Shown here piece after piece: positions 58,285-64,000 of a DNA stretch of 64,000 nt. Numbering within the stretch: the first letter of the stretch is position 1; every line of letters begins with the position of its first letter. The stretch spans positions 30,968,260 to 31,032,259 of the forward strand of contig NC_052063.2 of the NCBI RefSeq assembly GCF_903992535.2, given 5' to 3'. The translations under genes were made by a program, and so were the position numbers. The DNA comes from Arvicola amphibius (taxonomy: Eukaryota; Chordata; Mammalia; Rodentia; Cricetidae). The notes beneath the pieces were generated by a model. That model had not been told where the DNA came from. It was given only the letters and a program-made list of their open reading frames with translations, and did not search any database.

Positions 58285-60309
58285 GATCCTTTGACCTCAC
58301 TTTATACACTAGCAAGCACACCCGTGGTCTGTGTTAGGCTAGAAAAAAAAATTTCCTGAGAGATGGAGAGTTATTTATTTTTGCAGTTTGAATCAAATAT
58401 GCCTTGAAACAATTTTATTCAATAAAAAATATTTGCCTCTCCTCTGTAAATGTCTCAATTAACAGTAACAGATATTTCCCAGTGATTTAACTTATGCAAA
58501 ACTACGTTATCAGTTTGGGAGTTCTAGGAATGTTTAAGACTCAGTCTCTTTCCTTCATAGATTCTCTACTTACTGAGTTTTAAAATATATTTAAGATTTT
58601 TTTCTTATCTACGAACATAAGAATAATTGTTTAGGCTCTAGAAGAGTTTGAATGCTGCATCTCCCCTCAAAAGTGCTAAAATGATTTTAGTACCTGAGGT
58701 GGGAGGTACTAGATTATTTCTCACATGGATATTGTTTGGATTCTTTGAGTTTTGAGGGAGGTGGTGAGTGTTTTCCCATAGTTTTTGTGTTCCTGTTAAG
58801 TAGTAACTGTCTTATTAACTGGTCCTTACTGTCAGGAGAAGGAAAGAGCAGCCACTGCAGGAAGATTCCAGCTTCGTATTCCCCCAGACTAACGGTTTAT
58901 CAGAAATGATTGCCAATTGCTTTTTTTCCCCTTTCTGAAGTATCACTTGTAATGAAGTCAGTTCCAAAATTTAAATCTATTTACTCTCTGCATACATTTT
59001 AGAGAACGTAGAAAAAAGTATCACAACAATTCATACTTGCTCTTTGATGGCTATTCATCGGTCCTTGAGAGAAGCAAGATTTGTGGAGCAGTAGCTGGTG
59101 AGGAAGCTTGCGTGTGTTCTGTCCCCATCATATCTCACCATTTCACCTCAGTCTTCACATAAGCATACAACTGTCTCTCTCCTGAAGCTAAGCTAGACTT
59201 TCGTTGCTCCTTCTGTAATGAGATCAATCTTAGTCCCCTTCCTTCCTGCCACATCTAAAGTTACACTAGATTTCCCAGCACTTTCTCTGTTCAAAGAATG
59301 AGCAGTCTTAAGGAACAGGAAAATTTCTAGCCTGTCAGAGATTCTCATCCAATGCTCCAGGGGCCCTAGATGCTCATGGTAGGGCTGGGGGCCAGGGAGG
59401 GAGAAGGGCAGCTTCCCTGTAATTTCCTTAGTAGCAGCCTTTGTTTTATACTGCTAGCAGCACACAGAGTGACCACATGAACAACAGAGTCTTCAGTGAT
59501 GCAATCTCAGAAGCCACTGATAAGTTGATGGTGGTGTAATCAACTTAGAGCAAAGGGACCATGTCCTCTGAGACCCTGAGAGTGGTTTAATGTCATCTGA
59601 ATTCTGTTTTGGTTTCTTCACTGACTGCGTATTTCTCCTAGGATTATCTTCTTACTATGTAGCTAAGGATGAGCTCAAACTTCTGAGTCTGCTGCCATCT
59701 CTGAGTGCTTGGGATTGGAGGCATGCCCAGTTTATATTATATATTATTTATATTTGATGCAAACCTAATACTAAATGAAATATTTACTCTCAAATAAAAT
59801 AAAGAAAATCATCTTTTATAAATGTAAATATTAAAAACCAGAGAACTGGCCAGTACAAATGCCTTGCAACTCTGAGGAAGGATGAAAGTTAAGATTCCCT
59901 ATCCTTGGCAAGCCACATCATGACTTTCCCCCCAATACTTAAGAGGCTTATCGTCATTCAGACTTCAAACTTCAACAGTTCATGCCTGTCTGAGTTGGAG
60001 AAATGAGGATAGAAGGAGCCCTGCTGCTTGCTATGTAGATATTCTAGTCAACCCGTGAGTTCCTGGCTCAATGAGATTTGTCCCAAAAAATAAGGTAGAG
60101 GATTATTGAAAAAGATACCTGATATTGATCTTGAGACTCTCTATATATTACTGTTAGATAAGTAACAATAATAGACATGAACACATATGCACATGATCTA
60201 CTGTGTCCATATGTATATGTATTTATGTTTATGGATGACTACTTGGGATTGGTTTACCTACAGGGGTGTTTTCATTCTCTCATCAGCCATTGAGGTTGCT
60301 CACAGAACT
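58285..60309. other. Unassigned intergenic sequence with old SINE traces
   Basis: A reverse B1-like piece lies at about 59635-59735 (TACTATGTAGCTAAGGATGA, GAGTGCTTGGGATTGGAGGC). A possible B4-type piece lies at 59935-60200. Otherwise nothing is recognised. Confidence 0.4.
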
Positions 60310-60663
60310 TGAGATAAATCAACAGGGCAGGCCTGGTCCTGTAGCCATTGAGTACCAAAGAAACAGAGGCTTTTATTAATTACAAAATGTTTGGCTTCTT
60401 AGCTCAGGTTTATTACTAACTAGCTTTTACAACTTAAATTAACCCTAATTCTCATCTATGTTTAGCCACATGGCTTGGTACCTTTTCTCAGTAGGGCATG
60501 CTTACTTCCTCAGCATCTGACTGTCTGCCTTTCCTCTTCCCAGAATTCTCTTAGTCTGATTGCCCTGCCTATACTTCCTGCCTGGCTACTGGCCTATCAG
60601 CATTTTATTAAACCAATACAAGTGACAAATTGGTACAGTTTACAAGAGCATTATCCCATAGCA
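60310..60663 (-). mobile_element. 3' LTR of a short class II ERV
   Basis: On the minus strand it begins TGCTATGGGATAATGC, directly after a polypurine tract (60664-60683). It is a diverged direct repeat of 62116-62506. An AATAAAAGCC poly(A) signal lies near its end on the minus strand. Confidence 0.7.
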
Positions 60664-60683
60664 TTTCCCCTTTTTTTCTTTCC
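60664..60683 (-). other. Polypurine tract of the class II ERV
   Basis: GGAAAGAAAAAAAGGGGAAA on the minus strand abuts the LTR start, as expected for plus-strand priming. Confidence 0.65.
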
Positions 60684-62095
60684 AAAACAAGAATTCTGAA
60701 TCTAATCTCCTTTGTTTAGTTTTTCCCTGACCATAACAACTTGTAACCAACACTCTAAACAGAGGCAAACATCCTTAATCCATTTTTTGGGAATGTGGGT
60801 ATAGTTTTCTAGGATAATTCCTGCTGATTGGGGACACTGATAATCTTATAGAGACCCCCAACAAATTAAGATTATGGTCAAGTCCTGACTGGAGTATTCT
60901 GTGAGCCTTGATCATCTCAGTCAGCAGTCTTGATGATGTTTTGGATATAGAACTCAGGAAACTGCAACAGAGGTGCTCTGAAATGTTGGATCATCTGGAC
61001 CACACATTCCCATTGGAGAGTTTTCAGTGGGGGGGGGGTCTTCTTTGATCAAACCTTATTTTACTTAACCCAGAATGAATCCACAGCCTCTCGTTTCCTG
61101 AGGAAACAAAAGCAAATTCTCTTCTCCAAAGTAACATGTCTTTTGACTTAAATTTTCAAGTCAAGGCATTTTCAAAATATATAAATTAAATCAATCCAGC
61201 AGCACTTATAACCAAGTGTCTTTTAGCAGTTGTTGCTTCTTCAGAAGTTAAAACAATTCAAAGACAACATAGCAATAATGTATATTACTGAATAATATAC
61301 ATTATTCAGGTTTTCTGTGTATTTTCATCTTTACATGGCCTTTTTACTCTATTTCTTTTATATTTTTATTTTTATTGTTTTTTTGAAACAGGGTTTTTCT
61401 GAGTATCTTTGGCTATCCTGGAACTCACTCTGTAGACTAGACTGGCCTCGGACTCACAGAGATCCACCTGCCTCTGCCTCTCAAGTGCTGGGATTAAAGG
61501 CGTGCACCACCACATTCTATTTCTTTTTTTAAAAAGGACTTTCTCTATCCTCTCTTTTTTCTCTCCCAAGTCAACGCTTATTTTTAAACACACTGTAAAC
61601 TGTCTAGAGGTTTTGTAAGAATCTGAATCTGTCTTTACTGTATATCTTTATCTTTTTCTGATCACATGAGTCTTTAATCTGCTAAACAACATGGCTAGGA
61701 TTAAAACTGTGACTTTGGTGGCTGGTTCTGCCCCATTCCTTAGCTTTCTGAGAGCCTAGTTTCATGGCAGAGGTATTGTTGGGAGCTGTGTTTATTGTCA
61801 CCACTCCATGGAATTTCAAGGTCCATGCCCCCACCAAGAAGCCTGATGCTAGCTGCTCATAAACACCATTTAAGTGTTTGGTAGTAGAGCCTCTTAAAAG
61901 AACTGTGACAATTTTGCCACTAGCGCAGAGTCAGGAAGACTCTCTTAAAGGAGCCATGCCTCTGCTCACTCCAGCAAGCAGTGCCTATCAGAGAAAAGAT
62001 GGTTCTCAAGAAGCTACACATGACTCCATTCTTGTCTGTCTAGAATCCTTTTTTTTTTATTTAAAGCTTTCTCAGGCTTTATGTGGAAATTCTTG
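60684..62095 (-). mobile_element. Internal region of the class II ERV, no coding capacity
   Basis: About 1.4 kb lies between the two LTRs. No gag, pol or env frame can be recognised, so the element is either non-autonomous or heavily deleted. A B1 at 61365-61528 interrupts it. Confidence 0.6.
61365..61528 (-). repeat. B1 SINE, minus strand
   Basis: The plus strand shows reverse B1 (GAAACAGGGTTTTTCTGAGT, AGTGCTGGGATTAAAGGCGT, GCACCACCAC). Confidence 0.92.
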
Positions 62096-62113
62096 CCCAA
62101 TGTTTGGGTGCCA
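62096..62113 (-). other. Decayed primer-binding site of the class II ERV
   Basis: Two bases inside the 5' LTR the minus strand reads TGGCACCCAAACATTGGG. This resembles the tRNA-Lys primer sites used by many class II ERVs (TGGCRCCCAAC...), with several changes. It fixes the element's orientation. Confidence 0.6.
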
Positions 62114-62115
62114 TT

Positions 62116-62506
62116 TGTAGATAGAGGTTTCTGTCCTGCTTGGTCCCATAGCTGTTCAGTCCCAAAGAAACACATAGAGGCTTATATTAATTATAAACTA
62201 TTTGTCCTATTGTTCAGACTTATTACTAACTAGCAATTAAATTAATTACTTACAATTTAAAATAATCTGTAATTCTTATCTATGTTTAGCCATTTGGCTT
62301 AGTACTTTTTCTCAGTAAGGCATTCTCATCTTGCTTCCTCTGCATCTGGCTGGTAACTGACTATCTCTGCTTTTTATCTTCCAAGAATTTCTCCTAGTCC
62401 GTTTGCCTTGTCTTTACTTCCTGCTTGTCTACTGGACTCTCAGCATTTTATTAAACCAGAATGAGTGACAAATCTTTACAGGGTACAGGGGCATTATCCC
62501 ACAGCA
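62116..62506 (-). mobile_element. 5' LTR of a short class II ERV
   Basis: The minus strand starts TGCTGTGGGATAATGC at 62506 and ends CTATCTACA at 62116. It aligns with 60310-60663 across its length (CCAAAGAAACACATAGAGGC, CATTTTATTAAACCAGAATG). The bases outside the two LTRs do not form a clear target duplication. Confidence 0.7.
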
Positions 62507-63004
62507 CTGCCATACCCACACAACTGTCACTCACATTCAGAGGGCCTAGTTGGGTCCTATGCAGGTTCCTCCATTGTCAGTCCAGAGTCAGTGAGCTCCC
62601 ACTAGCTCAGGTCAGCTGTTTCTGTGGGTATCCTCACCATGGTCTTGACCCCTTTGCTGATATTATCACTCTCTTCTCCTTCAACTGGACTCTGGGACCT
62701 TGGCCCAGGGCTTAGCTGTGAATCTCTGCATCTGCTTCCATCAATTGCTGGATGAAGGCTCTATGAGGACGATTAAGGTAGTCATTGATCTGCTTACAGG
62801 GAAGGCCAATTCAGGCACCCTCTTTACTATTACTTAGGGTATTATGTGGGGTCATCCTTGTGGATTCCTGGAAATTTCCCTGGTGCCAAGTTTCTCGCTA
62901 ACCCCACTAGCTTCCTCAATCCAGATATTTCTTCCCTTGCTCTTCGTTTCTGTCCTTCCTCCATATTGACCATTACATTCCCTCATGTTCTCCCTCCCCT
63001 TGCC
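62507..63004 (-). mobile_element. L1 3' UTR, inverted 5' part
   Basis: Antisense L1 3' UTR (AACTGTCACTCACATTCAGA, TCAGTGAGCTCCCACTAGCT, TGCTGGATGAAGGCTCTATG) runs to about 63004, where the orientation flips. Confidence 0.75.
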
Positions 63005-63250
63005 CTTCTCCTGGCTTTTTGGAGTTTATTCTCTGTGGAGGGATACTTTGCGAGGGGGAGGGCCTTGGTCCTGCTTCAAAGTGATGTGCCAGACTTTGTT
63101 GCCTCCCACGGGAGGGCCTTGCCCTCTCTGAGGAGTGAATGGGGGTGGGGTGGGGGGAAGGTTAGAGGAGACTGAGACGAGGAGGGAGTGGGAACTGGGA
63201 TTGGTATGTAAAATGAGAAAAGATTGTTTAAAATAAATAAGAGAAAAAAC
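63005..63250 (+). mobile_element. L1 3' end, sense part
   Basis: The sense end of an L1 (CTGGCTTTTTGGAGTTTATT, GTGATGTGCCAGACTTTG, TGAGGAGTGAATGGGGGTGG, then AAATAAATAAGAG) follows the inverted part head to head. The reverse complement of 43797-44040 gives the same landmarks in the same order. Confidence 0.8.
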
Positions 63251-63379
63251 AGAATGTTCTCATAGCTCTTCTATATGTGGGACTATCTTTCTTATTTGTC
63301 TTTGTATATTATCCTTTGGTTTGTTCATTTATGCTGTCAAAAATAGCAGGATTTCTTTTATAAAAGGCATAATATTGTA

Positions 63380-63517
63380 TGTACCTATCTACCTATTATC
63401 CTATCTATATCTATCATCTATCAATTTGATTTTCCATTATCTATCTATCATCTACTTATCTACCATCAATCATCTATCAACCTATCATATCTATTTTCAT
63501 CATCATCATTATTATCT
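63380..63517. repeat. Imperfect TATC/ATCT microsatellite
   Basis: ATCTATCATC-type tetramer variants occur throughout, ending in CAT and TTA repeats. Confidence 0.8.
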
Positions 63518-63872
63518 GTTGAGTGAAATTTCATTTGTATTTTAATAATTAAAGCTTGCCTAAAGTCAGAGAGTAAAACAGTTGCACTGGTCAGCCTTAC
63601 AACAGGCAGTGGTGACACACACCTTTAATCCCAGTAGCACGCTGGTTTGTCATAGAAACGGGGTGGTAGTGATGCACACCTTTAATCCCAGCACTAGAGA
63701 GGATAGAAGACAGGAGGAGACGGCTCTCATGTACAGTCTCATTCTGAGATTTCTAAAGGCAGGATCGCCATCTCAGACTGAGGTAGAGGGTAAAAGAGCC
63801 AGTAGTAGTTGGCTGTTTTGCTTTTTGACCTTCAGGTTGAACCACCAATTTCTGTCTCTGTGTTTTTATTAA
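63518..63872 (+). repeat. Rodent interspersed repeat with two B1-like modules
   Basis: AATAATTAAAGCTTGCCTAA and GAGAGTAAAACAGTTGCACT lead into two B1-like heads (ACACACCTTTAATCCCAG at 63617 and 63677), then GCTGTTTTGCTTTTTGACCT and TCTGTGTTTTTATTAATCA. I recall a common rodent LTR-like repeat of this layout but cannot name it safely. Confidence 0.5.
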
Positions 63873-64000
63873 TCATATGCTACAATCTGTCTTTGTATCT
63901 GTCTACCATTCACTCCATTTGCCTCTTTAATCTAAGACATTTCCTGTGCCATTCACTGACAGAGAAGCTAAGCTGTATCCTCATCTGACTGCTATGACTA

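Overview
This is a rodent nuclear genomic window. It carries B1, B2, B3 and B4-type SINEs, rodent (Lx-like) L1 fragments, and class I and class II endogenous retrovirus remnants. Several repeats, such as the TGTGGGA-type LTR and the URR1-like element, recall cricetid genomes from memory (voles, hamsters, deer mice). The species cannot be fixed from sequence alone. Almost every short open reading frame here is noise or transposon debris.

The host genes form one olfactory receptor (OR) cluster of the OR6C type: class II, seven-transmembrane, intronless coding exons. Five loci look intact: a minus-strand gene cut by the left window edge (1-639), a minus-strand gene (9559-10497), two plus-strand genes (26858-27793 and 37476-38429) and a minus-strand gene (53901-54839). 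A sixth locus (45610-46551, minus) is a pseudogene with about nine frame changes. The order is therefore -,-,+,+,-(pseudo),-. The two leftmost genes are close paralogues from a tandem segmental duplication that also copied more than 2 kb of 5' flank (about 640-3230 versus 10498-13585). Both copies keep a strong splice donor about 1.7-2.3 kb upstream, which may mark a non-coding first exon.

The intergenic DNA is mostly transposons. From 13.6 to 21.7 kb lies an L1 end, a class I ERV remnant (integrase tail, degenerate env region, polypurine tract, LTR), then a long antisense L1 that was later hit by a solo LTR and a B2. From 24.6 to 25.2 kb is a poly(A)-tailed retrocopy with 16-bp target duplications, ending in a URR1-like poly(A) site. 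From 29 to 33.4 kb and from 39.4 to 44.2 kb are stacked L1 pieces, including one with an inverted 5' part and one that keeps ORF1 and a monomeric 5' promoter region. From 60.3 to 63.2 kb lies a short class II provirus-like element with two LTRs, a decayed PBS and a PPT, followed by an L1 with the inversion expected of twin priming. Large tetranucleotide arrays lie at 38.7-39.3 kb (GATA) and 55.7-56.2 kb (TCTA with a higher-order 63-71 bp unit).

No wholly new system is evident. The most useful observations are OR sequence variants (a DRH motif in one intact receptor, an AMYYFL motif in another), the duplicated OR unit with its candidate upstream exon, the retrocopy, and the L1 inversion structures.
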